This document shows, piece by piece, positions 7,469 through 15,862 of a stretch of DNA of 57,013 nt. Every line of letters begins with the position of its first letter. Position 1 is the first letter of the stretch. The notes below the pieces were generated by a model, which had not been told where the DNA came from, did no database searches, and saw nothing but the letters and a program-made list of their open reading frames with translations. Location: NCBI RefSeq assembly GCF_014656075.1, contig NZ_BNBS01000048.1:1-57013 (forward strand), in the 5' to 3' direction. The translations under genes were made by a program, and so were the position numbers. The stretch comes from Streptomyces hydrogenans (GTDB lineage: Bacteria; Actinomycetota; Actinomycetes; Streptomycetales; Streptomycetaceae).

Positions 7469-8817
7469 GCGCGGGTCTCCTGCCGGGCGGTACGGCCCCG
7501 GTGCGGGGCGAGGTGGGCGAGGACGCGGGCGGCGGCGAGGGCTCCGGAGCGGGCGGCGCCCTCGCTGGAGGGCCGGGCGGCGACCCAGTCGCCGGCGTAC
7601 TCGACGGAGCGCGTCGGCCTGCGCAGGAAGGCGGCGCGGACGGCGAGGGCCCGGGGGGTGAGTTCGGGCATGGCCTCGGGCCAGTGCTGGACGTGGGTCG
7701 CGGTGAGGGCGGCGCCGAGGCCGGGCACGTACCGCTCGGCGGCGTCGGTGAGCCTGCGGGCGGCCTCCTCCTCGCTCGCCCCGGCGAGTTCGGGGATGCG
7801 GCGCGGCGCGGCGAGCAGGCTGATCAGGCCGCGGCCCTCGGGGGCCCGGTCCGGGCACTTGAGGTGGTCAGCGATGACGCAGGAGAGCAGCGGCTCCTCG
7901 CACGACGGGGTGAGCAGCGCGTAGGCGCCGCCGGGCGGGGCGAGGGGGCGGTCGAGGGCGCAGGAGACCTTGAACATGGGCCGGTAGGTGGAGGCGGCCG
8001 GGTAGCCGGCGTCGGCCGGGTCGGGGCCTCCGGTGAGCCGTACGGCGACGGGGGCGGGCACGGCGAGGACGACCGCGCGGGCGGTGAGGGCGGCGCCGCC
8101 GACGGTGAGCCGGGCGTGGGTCCCGAGGTCGGCGACCTCCTCGACCGGCAGGCCGTAGCGGGTGTCCAGGCCGGCGGCGAGGCGGGTGGCGAGCAGGTCC
8201 ATGCCGCCCCGGTAGGTGCGCCAGGCCGAGACGGGGCCGACGGCGAGGAGCAGCCCGACCAGGGGCGCGGCCGAGCTGCGCTCGGTGTCCCAGCCGAAGA
8301 AGGCGGAGGACAGCGGCTGGAGCAGGTGGTCGTGGAGGTCGGGGTGGTAGCGGCGCGCGGCGGCGGCGATGGTGTCGGAGCCGAGCGGGGTGGACTCGGG
8401 GTGGTCGTGGTCGAGTTCGGCGCGGTGGCGTCCGCTCCAGGCGAGGAAGCGGGCCAGCGAGGGCCGGGCGGTGGGGACGAGTCCGGCGCCGGTGAGGACG
8501 GCGCGGGGTTCGCCGACGCCGTTGTGCGGGCGCCCGCCGCGCCAGACGGCCATGGGACGGCCGATCCGGGGCACCTCGTCGGGGGTGAGGCCGGCCCTGC
8601 GGATCAGCTGCCAGGTGGCGCGATAGCCCTGGGCGGAGATCTGCTCGGCCCCGGTGTCGATGAGGTAGCCGTCGCGGCGGACGCTGCGCATCCGGCCGCC
8701 GGGGGCGTCGGCCGCCTCGAAGACGCGCACCTCGTGGCCGTTGCGGCCGAGTTCGTGGGCCGCGGCGAGTCCGGCGAGTCCGGAGCCGACGACGGCGATG
8801 TCGAGATCAGGGGTCAT
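7465..8817 (-). CDS. FAD-dependent oxidoreductase (amine oxidase/protoporphyrinogen oxidase-like)
   Basis: The 450-residue product has an N-terminal FAD Rossmann motif, VVGSGLAGLAAAHELGRNG (about 9-27), followed by the GGRMRS loop typical of flavin amine oxidases and phytoene-desaturase-like enzymes. The C-terminal FAD motif VEYAGDWVAARPSSEGA is also present. Such enzymes oxidise amines or dehydrogenate C-C bonds. With two aminotransferases upstream and a prenyltransferase downstream in the same operon, either an amino or a prenyl group could be the substrate. The gap to the upstream aminotransferase is 58 nt, the only large gap in this operon. Confidence 0.85.
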   Translation of the reverse strand: MTPDLDIAVVGSGLAGLAAAHELGRNGHEVRVFEAADAPGGRMRSVRRDGYLIDTGAEQISAQGYRATWQLIRRAGLTPDEVPRIGRPMAVWRGGRPHNGVGEPRAVLTGAGLVPTARPSLARFLAWSGRHRAELDHDHPESTPLGSDTIAAAARRYHPDLHDHLLQPLSSAFFGWDTERSSAAPLVGLLLAVGPVSAWRTYRGGMDLLATRLAAGLDTRYGLPVEEVADLGTHARLTVGGAALTARAVVLAVPAPVAVRLTGGPDPADAGYPAASTYRPMFKVSCALDRPLAPPGGAYALLTPSCEEPLLSCVIADHLKCPDRAPEGRGLISLLAAPRRIPELAGASEEEAARRLTDAAERYVPGLGAALTATHVQHWPEAMPELTPRALAVRAAFLRRPTRSVEYAGDWVAARPSSEGAARSGALAAARVLAHLAPHRGRTARQETRA

Positions 8818-8875
8818 GCGGGGGTACTCCGTGCGGGGCTGGGGGTGGCGGCACGGCCTGTCCGGGGCGGTGCGG

Positions 8876-10051
8876 TCACCGGCGGGTGCGCAGGGCGTGG
8901 GCGCGGACGGCCTCGGTGACGTGCTCGACCTGGGCGTCGGTGAGCCGGTGGTGGACGGGGAGGGAGAGGTGGCGGCGGGCGACGTCCCGGGCGTGCGGCA
9001 GGCCGGGGCCGGGCCGGGCGGCGGCGACGGGGGCGAAGGCGGCCTGCTCGGGCAGGGTCCTGGGGTAGTAGACGTGGGTGTCGACGCCGGCGGCGGAGAG
9101 GTGGTCGCGCAGGGCGTCTCGGTCGTCGGCGAGCAGGGTGTAGACGTAGTAGCAGCGGCCGTCGGTGCCGGGCGGCGGGGTGGTGAGGCCGGGCAGGCCG
9201 GCGAGGTGTTCGGTGTAGTGGGCGGCGATCCGGGCGCGGCGTTCCAGGCGGGCGGTGAGGCCGGCGAGCCGGTGCAGCTGGAAGGCGGCCTGGATCTCGT
9301 CGAAGCGGCTGTTGACGCCGATCACGTGGTGGAGGCCGCGGTGGACGCCGTCCTGCCCGTGGTTGCGGAGCATGCGGACGGTGCGGGCGGTCTCCTCGTC
9401 CCGGGTGACGACGGCGCCGCCCTCGCCGGGCATCCCGAAGGACTTGACCTGGACGAAGGAGTACAACCCGGCGTCCCCCCACAGTCCGGCGGGGACGCCG
9501 TCGAGGACGGCGCCCTGGGCGACGGCGGAGTCCTCGATCAGCCGGAGGCCGTGGGTGACGGCGAGGGTGACGAAGCGGGGCATGTCGGCCATGACGGAGA
9601 ACATGTGGGCCGGCATGAGCGCCTTGGTCCGCGTGCCGACGCGGGCCTCCGCGTCGGCGGGGTCGAGGGTGAGGGTGCGGGGGTCGATGTCGCCGAAGAC
9701 GGGGACGGCGCCCGCGTGCAGGACGGCGGCGGCCAGCGGGGCGCAGCCGAAGGCGGGGACCACGACCTCGTCGCCGGGGCCGATGCCGAGGGCGGTGAGG
9801 ATCAGGTGGAGGGCGGAGGTGCCGCTGGAGCAGGCGATGACGTCGGTGGCGCCGAGCCGTGCGCGCAGGGCGTCCTCGAAGCGGCGGGTGTGGTCGCCGA
9901 GGATGAACTTCTGGTCCGCGCCGGTGCCGATCTCGTACAGGAGCCGCAGGAGGGTGTCGCGGTCCTCGTGGAAGAGGTCGGGCGGGAAGAAGGGGACGCG
10001 GTCGCCGGGGGCGGCGGTGGCTTCGGTGCCCCGGTCGCTGGTGGTGGTCAT
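8876..10051 (-). CDS. DegT/DnrJ/EryC1-family aminotransferase B
   Basis: The 391-residue product is a PLP-dependent fold-type I enzyme of the DegT (sugar aminotransferase) family, which aminates keto groups on sugars, NDP-sugars or cyclitols. Conserved features include SSGTSALHL at the PLP phosphate site, the ring-binding Asp at about 174 (LIEDSAVAQG) and the Schiff-base Lys at about 203 (FVQVKSFGMPGEGG). The ATG overlaps the stop of aminotransferase A as ATGA. The two neighbours are clearly different in sequence, so they probably act on different substrates or positions rather than being a recent duplication. Confidence 0.9.
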   Translation of the reverse strand: MTTTSDRGTEATAAPGDRVPFFPPDLFHEDRDTLLRLLYEIGTGADQKFILGDHTRRFEDALRARLGATDVIACSSGTSALHLILTALGIGPGDEVVVPAFGCAPLAAAVLHAGAVPVFGDIDPRTLTLDPADAEARVGTRTKALMPAHMFSVMADMPRFVTLAVTHGLRLIEDSAVAQGAVLDGVPAGLWGDAGLYSFVQVKSFGMPGEGGAVVTRDEETARTVRMLRNHGQDGVHRGLHHVIGVNSRFDEIQAAFQLHRLAGLTARLERRARIAAHYTEHLAGLPGLTTPPPGTDGRCYYVYTLLADDRDALRDHLSAAGVDTHVYYPRTLPEQAAFAPVAAARPGPGLPHARDVARRHLSLPVHHRLTDAQVEHVTEAVRAHALRTRR

Positions 10052-11205
10052 GCGGGCACCTTCCCGGTGTGGAACGCGCGGACGACGGCGCAGACCCGGG
10101 CCACCTCGGCCTCGGTGAGGTCGGCGTAGAGGGGCAGGGCGAGGGCGCGGCGGGAGGCCGCCTCGGCGACGGGGAAGTCGCCCGGCCGGTGGCCCAGTTC
10201 CCGGAAGCAGGGCTGGAGGTGGAGGGGCCGGGGGTAGTACGTCTCGGTGCCGATGCCCTCGTCGTGGAGGTGGGCGACGAGGGCGTCGCGCCGGTCGGTC
10301 TCGATCAGGTAGACGTAGAAGACCTCGTCGGGCGCGCCGGTGATGGCGGGCAGCCGGGTGATGCCGGGTGTGTCCCGCAGCCCCTCGTCGTAGGCGCGGG
10401 CGAGGGCGGCCCGGTGCCGGATGTCCTCGTCGAGGACGGCCAGTTTGGCGAGCAGGACCGCGGCCTGGAGGTCGTCCATCTTGCTGTTGTGGCCGATGTG
10501 GACGGTCTCGTGGGAGATGCCGGGGAAGTGGGCGAGGGTGCGCCCGGTGCGGCCGTGGTGCCGGAGCGCGGCCACGTGCTCGGCGAGGTCGTCGTCGTCG
10601 GTGAGGACGGCTCCGGCGTCGCCGAGCGCGCCGAGCGTCTTGCTCGGGAAGAACGACAGGACGCCGCCGCGTCCGTGCAGTCCGGCGTGGACGCCGTCCT
10701 GCCGCATGCCGATGCCCTCGGCGCTGTCCTCCAGCAGGATCAGGCCCCGCTCGGCGGCGTGGGCGGAGAGGGCCGCCATGTCGGCCATCCGGGAGAAGAG
10801 GTGCACCGGCAGGACGAACCGTGCGCCGTCCGCCGCCTCTTCGCCGATCGTCCCGGGGCGCATGGCGTACGTGTCCGGGTCGATGTCCGTGAAGACGGGC
10901 CGTCCGCCGGCCAGGACGACGGAGCTGGCGGTGGCGACGAAGGAGTACGCGGGGACGAGGACCCGGTCCCCCGGGCGCAGTCCGCACGCCTGGAGGAGCA
11001 GGACGAGGGCGTCGGTCCCGCTGTTCACCCCGATGACGTGGCGGGCCCCGGTGTACTGCGCGAGGGCCTTTTCCAGACGGCCTACCTGGCGGGAATGCGA
11101 GAACTTGCCGTCGGCGAAAATCTCGTCCACTCCGGCGCGGAGTTCGGGCCAGATCTTTTCGAACGTCTTCGCCTGGGAGAAAAAGGGAATGCTGGTTCGC
11201 GTCAC
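10048..11205 (-). CDS. DegT/DnrJ/EryC1-family aminotransferase A
   Basis: This 385-residue PLP enzyme is the first gene of the minus-strand operon. Visible motifs are VNSGTDALVLLL (PLP phosphate site), LLEDSAEGIG with the ring Asp at about 160, and SFFPSKTLGALGDAGA with the catalytic Lys at about 189. It resembles sugar and NDP-sugar aminotransferases such as WbpE and NtdA. Starting at GTG, it has only an A/G-rich upstream stretch as ribosome binding site. It faces the Gfo/Idh gene across a 262-nt divergent region. Gfo/Idh oxidation followed by DegT amination is a classic pair in diamino-uronate, kanosamine and inosamine pathways; which applies here is not decided. Confidence 0.9.
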   Translation of the reverse strand: MTRTSIPFFSQAKTFEKIWPELRAGVDEIFADGKFSHSRQVGRLEKALAQYTGARHVIGVNSGTDALVLLLQACGLRPGDRVLVPAYSFVATASSVVLAGGRPVFTDIDPDTYAMRPGTIGEEAADGARFVLPVHLFSRMADMAALSAHAAERGLILLEDSAEGIGMRQDGVHAGLHGRGGVLSFFPSKTLGALGDAGAVLTDDDDLAEHVAALRHHGRTGRTLAHFPGISHETVHIGHNSKMDDLQAAVLLAKLAVLDEDIRHRAALARAYDEGLRDTPGITRLPAITGAPDEVFYVYLIETDRRDALVAHLHDEGIGTETYYPRPLHLQPCFRELGHRPGDFPVAEAASRRALALPLYADLTEAEVARVCAVVRAFHTGKVPA

Positions 11206-11467
11206 GCGGAAACAATTCTTCTCGGCCGACGGAAGGTCGGCGTCAACTGGGGCCGGAGAGGGGGCCCGAGAGGGATGAGGGGCGGATCGGTGCCCACCCC
11301 ATGGAAGCTGCCGTGCGAGCGTAACAGTACGAAGATTGGAGTCACGAATCCGTCACGGAAATTCATACTTCTCGGTGATCATGCCTCTGATTTCCTTGAC
11401 CGATGTCGCGCGGTACGGAGAGATTCTTCGCTGCCCCCCGCCCGAAGCACCGAAAGGGAACAGCCGT
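11206..11467. promoter_or_regulatory. Divergent promoter region of the biosynthetic block
   Basis: No gene is seen in these 262 nt. Toward the plus operon, TTGACC at 11396-11401 is a good -35, with only weak -10 candidates 17-18 nt downstream (AGAGAT or GAGATT). Toward the minus operon, TTGACG (complement of about 11235-11240) is a -35 candidate followed by an inverted repeat, CCGAC-N5-GTCGG. Two near-direct repeats, GTCACGAATCC and GTCACGGAAAT, sit near 11341-11362. One regulator could control both arms here, but none lies inside the block. Confidence 0.45.
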
Positions 11468-12499
11468 ATGAAGCAACCCCTGATCGTCGGACTGGGCCGT
11501 GCCGGCTCCGGGTTGCACCTGCGGGCCCTGCGCACCGCCCGCGACCGGTCGCCGGACCTCTGGCGGGGGCCCGTCGTCGCCGTCGACCCCCGGCCCGGCG
11601 AGCGGGCCCCGGTGCCGGACGACGTCACCGTGACCCCGACCCTGGACGAGGCGCGGGCCCTGCTCCCCCCGGAGCGCGCCGTCGTCCACGTGTGCACTCC
11701 GCCCGACAGCCGCCCCGCCGTCCTCGCCGAGCTCTGCGCCGCCGGCTACCGCGACCTGATCGTGGAGAAGCCGCTGGCCACCGGCGACCGGGAGCGGGCC
11801 GCCGTGGCCGGACTCCGGGCCCGGTACGGACCGCGCCTCGCCGTGGTCGCGCACTGGCCCGCCTCCGGCCTGGCCGACCGCCTGCGCGCGCTGATCGCCT
11901 CGGGCACGCTCGGACCGCTGCTGCGGGTCGACGTCACCCAGCACAAGCCGCGCTTCACCCGTTCGCTGCGCGCCGACGACGGTCATCCCACCGCGTTCGA
12001 CGTGGAGTTGCCGCACTCCCTCGCCCTGGTCCTGTCGCTGGCGGGCCCGGCCGAGGTCGCCGGGGCCCGCCTGACGGACCTGCGGCTCGGGGAGACGGTG
12101 CGCCCCGGCCTCGGCTCCGCGCACCTCGAACTGCTCCACGCCGACGGCGTGCGGACCCGCATCCACTCCGACCTCACCGCGCCGGTGCGGGAGCGCCGGG
12201 TCGCCCTCACCTTCGAACGCGGCACCGCCGTCGCCCACTTCGCCCCGAGCGACGCCGACGACCACGTCCAGCTCGACGTCGACGGGCGGCGCGAGGTGTT
12301 CCGCGACGACGCGCTGGCCGCCTTCCTGCACCGCGCCTACACCCGCTTCGCCGCCGTCCCCGCCGAGGACCCCACCTGGGACGCCGACTTCGCCCTGCAC
12401 GACGACGTGGTCCGGCTCCTCGACGAGGCCAGACGGCGGTGCGCCGCCTCCCCCGCCGGCGAGCGGCACAAGGAGGCTCCCCATGTCGGGGTCCGTTGA
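11468..12499 (+). CDS. Gfo/Idh/MocA-family oxidoreductase 1
   Basis: The 343-residue NAD(P)-dependent enzyme starts with a Rossmann motif, IVGLGRAGSGLHL (about 5-17), and carries the family's EKP signature, LIVEKPLATGD (about 99-109), whose Lys is catalytic. Gfo/Idh enzymes oxidise or reduce sugar or cyclitol hydroxyls, often at C3. ATG at 11468 was chosen over upstream in-frame codons because it directly precedes the Rossmann fold and follows AAAGGGAACAG. It is the first gene of the plus operon and overlaps the next gene by 17 nt. It is more divergent from typical family members than the second Gfo/Idh protein of the operon. Confidence 0.82.
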   Translation: MKQPLIVGLGRAGSGLHLRALRTARDRSPDLWRGPVVAVDPRPGERAPVPDDVTVTPTLDEARALLPPERAVVHVCTPPDSRPAVLAELCAAGYRDLIVEKPLATGDRERAAVAGLRARYGPRLAVVAHWPASGLADRLRALIASGTLGPLLRVDVTQHKPRFTRSLRADDGHPTAFDVELPHSLALVLSLAGPAEVAGARLTDLRLGETVRPGLGSAHLELLHADGVRTRIHSDLTAPVRERRVALTFERGTAVAHFAPSDADDHVQLDVDGRREVFRDDALAAFLHRAYTRFAAVPAEDPTWDADFALHDDVVRLLDEARRRCAASPAGERHKEAPHVGVR

Positions 12500-14714
12500 C
12501 CTGACCGGCCGGATCACCGGCATCGGCGACGAGGCCGCGCCCGGTCTGGACGGACAGATCGCCGTCGCCCGCGCACTGGGCTGGTCGGCGCTGGAGTTGC
12601 GCAGCATCGACGGCACGGCGCTGGCCGACCTGTCCGCCGAGGCGGTACGGGACGCCGCCGCGCGGCTGCACGCGGCCGGCCTCGGCGTGGTCTGCCTCGA
12701 CTCCCGGATCGGCAACTGGGCCCGTCCGGTCACCGGCCCCTTCTCGGCCGACCTGGAGGAGCTGGACCGGCTCGCCGAGCACGGCCGGGTCCTGGGCTGC
12801 CGCAGCCTGCGCGTCATGTCGTGGACCGACGGCGGACTGCCCGAGGAGGAGTGGGCGGCCGAGGCGATCGACCGCATGCGCCGGCTGGCCCGCCGCGCGG
12901 AGCGGCTGGGCGTCGAGCTCCTCCACGAGAACTGCGCGGGCTGGGCCGGCTCCGACGCCTCCCGCACCCTCCGGCTGCTCTCCGAGGTGGACAGCCCGGC
13001 GCTGCGCGTCCTCTTCGACATCGGCAACGGCGTGCCGTACGGCTACGACGCCCACGCGCTCCTCGTCCCGCTGCTGCCGCACGTCGCCCACGTCCACGTC
13101 AAGGACGCCCTGCCCGGCGACCGCCCCGGCGAAGCCGTCTACACCCTGCCCGGCGAGGGGGCCGCCCGCGTCGCCGACTGCGTACGGCTCCTGGAGGACC
13201 ACGGCTACCGGGGCGCGTACTCCCTCGAACCCCATCTCGCGGTCGTCCCCCACGCCGGGATCCGGGGCGAGGGCACCGACACGGCCGTCCCGTTCGTCCG
13301 GGCCGCCCGCGGCCTGGCCGCCCTGTCCGTCCCGCCGCCGGCCACGCCCCCGGCCCCCGTCCCCGCCCAGGCCCCACCGCCCGCCCGGCCGCCCCGGGTC
13401 GAGACTGGCCTGCTGCTCCACCTGCTGCACACCCCCACCGCGGGCCCGCTGGAGACCGGCCCCGACGCGCCCCACCACCTGACGGCCGCCCTGCACGCCT
13501 ACGCCACGGCGGCGGCACGGATCGGGTTCGAGACCGTACGCCTCGGCTCCCCGGCCCCCGAGGCCGTCCTGCGCGACGACACCCCGCGGCCGGTACGGCA
13601 CGCGATCGCCGCCGACCCGTCGTTCCTGGAGCGCCAGCCCAGCCTGCTGCTGCGCCTCGGCCCCGAACGGCCCCGGGAGCGCACGGTGATGTTCAACGTG
13701 CACCTGGACACCGTCGCGGGCGGCGAACCCCCCGCGTACGACGGGGCCCGCTTCCACGGCCGGGGCGCCGTCGACGCGAAGGGCCCGGCCGTGGCGCTGC
13801 TCGCCGGTGTCGAGGCGGCCGCCGCGCGGTGCCCCGCGATCGGCCGGGACGTCACGGTCCTGGTGCAGGCGGTGGCGGGCGAGGAGGGCGGGGCGCTGGG
13901 CACCTTCGGCACCCGGCCGCTCGTGGAGGCGGGCCACATCGGCCGGCTCAACGTGTTCTGCGAGCCGACCGGACTGCGCCACCTGCCCCGCGCGACGGCC
14001 GCCGCCACCGCCCGCGTCACCGTCCACGGCGAGGACGCGATCGACGACCGGCCCGGCGCCGGCCACAACGCCACGGTGCTGCTGGGCTTCCTGGCCCAGC
14101 ACCTCGCCGCCGCCCTCGGCCCGTCCCCCGCCGGCGGACCCCCGCCCACCGTCTGCGTCGCCGGGCTGCACACCGGCACGCTGCACAACAAGGTGCACGG
14201 CACCGGCAGTCTGCTGCTCAACCTGGCGTACGCCACCGCCGAGGCCGGAGCCGCCGTCGAGCGCGCGCTCGCCCGCGCCCTCGACGAGGGGCTGCGCGCC
14301 TTCACCGCCCGCTTCTCCGGCATCCCCCTCTTCGCGCGCACCGCGGCCGACGCGGCCGGGATCACCCGGCTGGAGTGGGAGAAGCGCGGCCTGCCCGCGC
14401 TCGGAGGCCAGCCCGCCTGGGGCGAGGAGCTGCTGGCCCGGGCGGGCATCGCCCGCTGGCCCGACGACGAACCCGGCTTCACCTGTGACGCGATCTGGCT
14501 CGGCGGCGCGGACTCCGCCTTCACCACCGTGTTCGGCCCGGGCTCGCTGGACGCCAACCGGGCGCACGCGGCGGGCGAGTTCATCGACCTGGCCGACCTG
14601 GAGGCGTTCGCGGACCGTACGGCCGCGCTGCTGACCGCCTTCGCCGACGACCTCCGGTCGGGCGCGGAGCACCGCCCCCCACCGGTCTCCACCGAGAAAG
14701 CAGGAACCGCATGA
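12483..14714 (+). CDS. Fusion: xylose-isomerase-like TIM barrel + M20 metallo-hydrolase
   Basis: This 743-residue protein joins two enzymes. Residues about 1-282 form an AP-endonuclease-2/xylose-isomerase-like barrel (IolE, IolI, hydroxypyruvate-isomerase superfamily) with metal ligands at E149 (LLHENCAGW), D179 (FDIGNG), H205 (HVHVKDA) and E249 (SLEPHL). A Pro/Ala linker (283-305) leads to an M20/ArgE/DapE-type hydrolase with H407 and D409 (NVHLDT), D431 (GAVDAKG), E467/E468 (AGEEGG) and E494 (FCEPTG). Both active sites look complete. The barrel could isomerise or dehydrate a sugar or cyclitol, and the hydrolase could remove an acyl group from an amine. The reading frame is unbroken across the linker, and a ribosome binding site, AAGGAGG, precedes the ATG. 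Confidence 0.85.
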   Translation: MSGSVDLTGRITGIGDEAAPGLDGQIAVARALGWSALELRSIDGTALADLSAEAVRDAAARLHAAGLGVVCLDSRIGNWARPVTGPFSADLEELDRLAEHGRVLGCRSLRVMSWTDGGLPEEEWAAEAIDRMRRLARRAERLGVELLHENCAGWAGSDASRTLRLLSEVDSPALRVLFDIGNGVPYGYDAHALLVPLLPHVAHVHVKDALPGDRPGEAVYTLPGEGAARVADCVRLLEDHGYRGAYSLEPHLAVVPHAGIRGEGTDTAVPFVRAARGLAALSVPPPATPPAPVPAQAPPPARPPRVETGLLLHLLHTPTAGPLETGPDAPHHLTAALHAYATAAARIGFETVRLGSPAPEAVLRDDTPRPVRHAIAADPSFLERQPSLLLRLGPERPRERTVMFNVHLDTVAGGEPPAYDGARFHGRGAVDAKGPAVALLAGVEAAAARCPAIGRDVTVLVQAVAGEEGGALGTFGTRPLVEAGHIGRLNVFCEPTGLRHLPRATAAATARVTVHGEDAIDDRPGAGHNATVLLGFLAQHLAAALGPSPAGGPPPTVCVAGLHTGTLHNKVHGTGSLLLNLAYATAEAGAAVERALARALDEGLRAFTARFSGIPLFARTAADAAGITRLEWEKRGLPALGGQPAWGEELLARAGIARWPDDEPGFTCDAIWLGGADSAFTTVFGPGSLDANRAHAAGEFIDLADLEAFADRTAALLTAFADDLRSGAEHRPPPVSTEKAGTA

Positions 14715-15862
14715 CGTCCACGCTGTCCGACGGCGCCGTACCCCGGAGCGCCGGCCCGGCGCCCGGTGAGGGGCGGGAGGTGACCGTCGCGTACGAGACC
14801 CTGCTCGGCGAGACCGCCGCCTTCTTCGTCCGGCTCGGACTCCCCGAGGGCCGGGCCCGGCTCGCCGCCGAGGCGCTCTGCTACGGCGACCTGACCGGCA
14901 TGGACTCGCACGGCGTGTTCAACCTGGCCCGCCTGTACCGGCCGCTCCTGGAGTCCGGCGGCGCCGATCCCGCCGCCGAACCGCTCGTCCTGCGCGACCT
15001 GGGCCCCTGCGTGGTCCTGGACCACCGGCGGGCGCTCGGCCTGTGGGCGGCGTCGGAGGCGATGGACCTCGCGGCGGAGCGCGCGGCCCGCTGCGGCATC
15101 GGCCTCGTGTCGGTACGGGGCGCCACCCACTTCGGCTGCGCGGGCGTCCACGCCAAGCGGGCCGCCGACCGGGGCATGATCGGCGTGGTCGCCTCCAACT
15201 GCGGCGGCCAGCGCATCGCCCGTCCGCCGCTCGGCGCCGCCGCCCTGCTGGGGACCAATCCGCTGAGCGTGGCGGCCCCCGCCGTCGAGGGGCGCCCGTT
15301 CGTCCTGGACATGAGCACCACCGTGGTCCCCACCGGCCGGGTGCGCACGGCGGCCCGCGACGGGCGGGAGGCGCCCGAGGGCTGGCTCACCGACGACGCC
15401 GGACACCCGGTGCGGGACGCCGCCGCCTACGACCGGGGCGAGGCGTGGCTGGGCTGGCTCGGCGGCACCCCGGCCACCGGCGCCTTCAAGGGCTTCGGCC
15501 TCGGACTGGCGGTGGAGCTGCTGGCCGCCGTGCTGCCCGGCGCGGCGACCGGCCCCGCCCCCGCCGCGCTGGAGGGCGACGGCCGGCCGGGCGGCAGCGA
15601 CGACGACATCGGCTTCCTCGTCCTGGCGATCGCGCCCGACGCGCTCCGCGACGGCTTCGACGGCGACGCCCGCGCGATGTTCGGCACCGTCCTGGACTGC
15701 CCCCCGCAGCCCGGCCGGGGACCGGTCCGCTACCCCGGCCACCCCGAGGCCGAACGCGCCGAGCGGCGACGCGCGTCGGGCGTCCCGCTCTCCGGCGCGC
15801 TGCACGCCGAACTGACCGCCCTCGGCCTCCGGCTCCCCCTCGCCCCGGAGGAGGACCGATGA
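14711..15862 (+). CDS. Ldh2/malate-lactate dehydrogenase-family oxidoreductase
   Basis: The 383-residue product belongs to the Ldh2 family of NAD(P)H-dependent 2-hydroxy-acid and imine reductases (malate, ureidoglycolate, 2,3-diketogulonate and piperideine-2-carboxylate reductases). Typical motifs are MDSHGV (about 63-68), RGATHFGCAGVHA, LGTNPLSVAAP, LDMSTTVV and AFKGFGLGLAVELL. No alpha/beta Rossmann glycine motif is present, as expected. It overlaps the upstream gene by 4 nt (ATGA) and the downstream gene in the same way. Given the family, a 2-keto acid, a keto-sugar acid or a cyclic imine is the likely substrate in this cluster. Confidence 0.88.
   Translation: MTSTLSDGAVPRSAGPAPGEGREVTVAYETLLGETAAFFVRLGLPEGRARLAAEALCYGDLTGMDSHGVFNLARLYRPLLESGGADPAAEPLVLRDLGPCVVLDHRRALGLWAASEAMDLAAERAARCGIGLVSVRGATHFGCAGVHAKRAADRGMIGVVASNCGGQRIARPPLGAAALLGTNPLSVAAPAVEGRPFVLDMSTTVVPTGRVRTAARDGREAPEGWLTDDAGHPVRDAAAYDRGEAWLGWLGGTPATGAFKGFGLGLAVELLAAVLPGAATGPAPAALEGDGRPGGSDDDIGFLVLAIAPDALRDGFDGDARAMFGTVLDCPPQPGRGPVRYPGHPEAERAERRRASGVPLSGALHAELTALGLRLPLAPEEDR

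Noticed and set aside
12483..14714. Idea that the M20 domain is a LysK-type deacylase of an amino-group-carrier-protein (LysW) pathway
   Set aside because: No LysW-like acidic carrier gene and no ArgB/ArgC-like genes are present in the block.
12207..15805. Long minus-strand frames (over 760 codons each) opposite the fusion and Ldh2 genes
   Set aside because: Low-complexity translations without domains; the plus strand has complete enzyme motifs and overlapping starts and stops.
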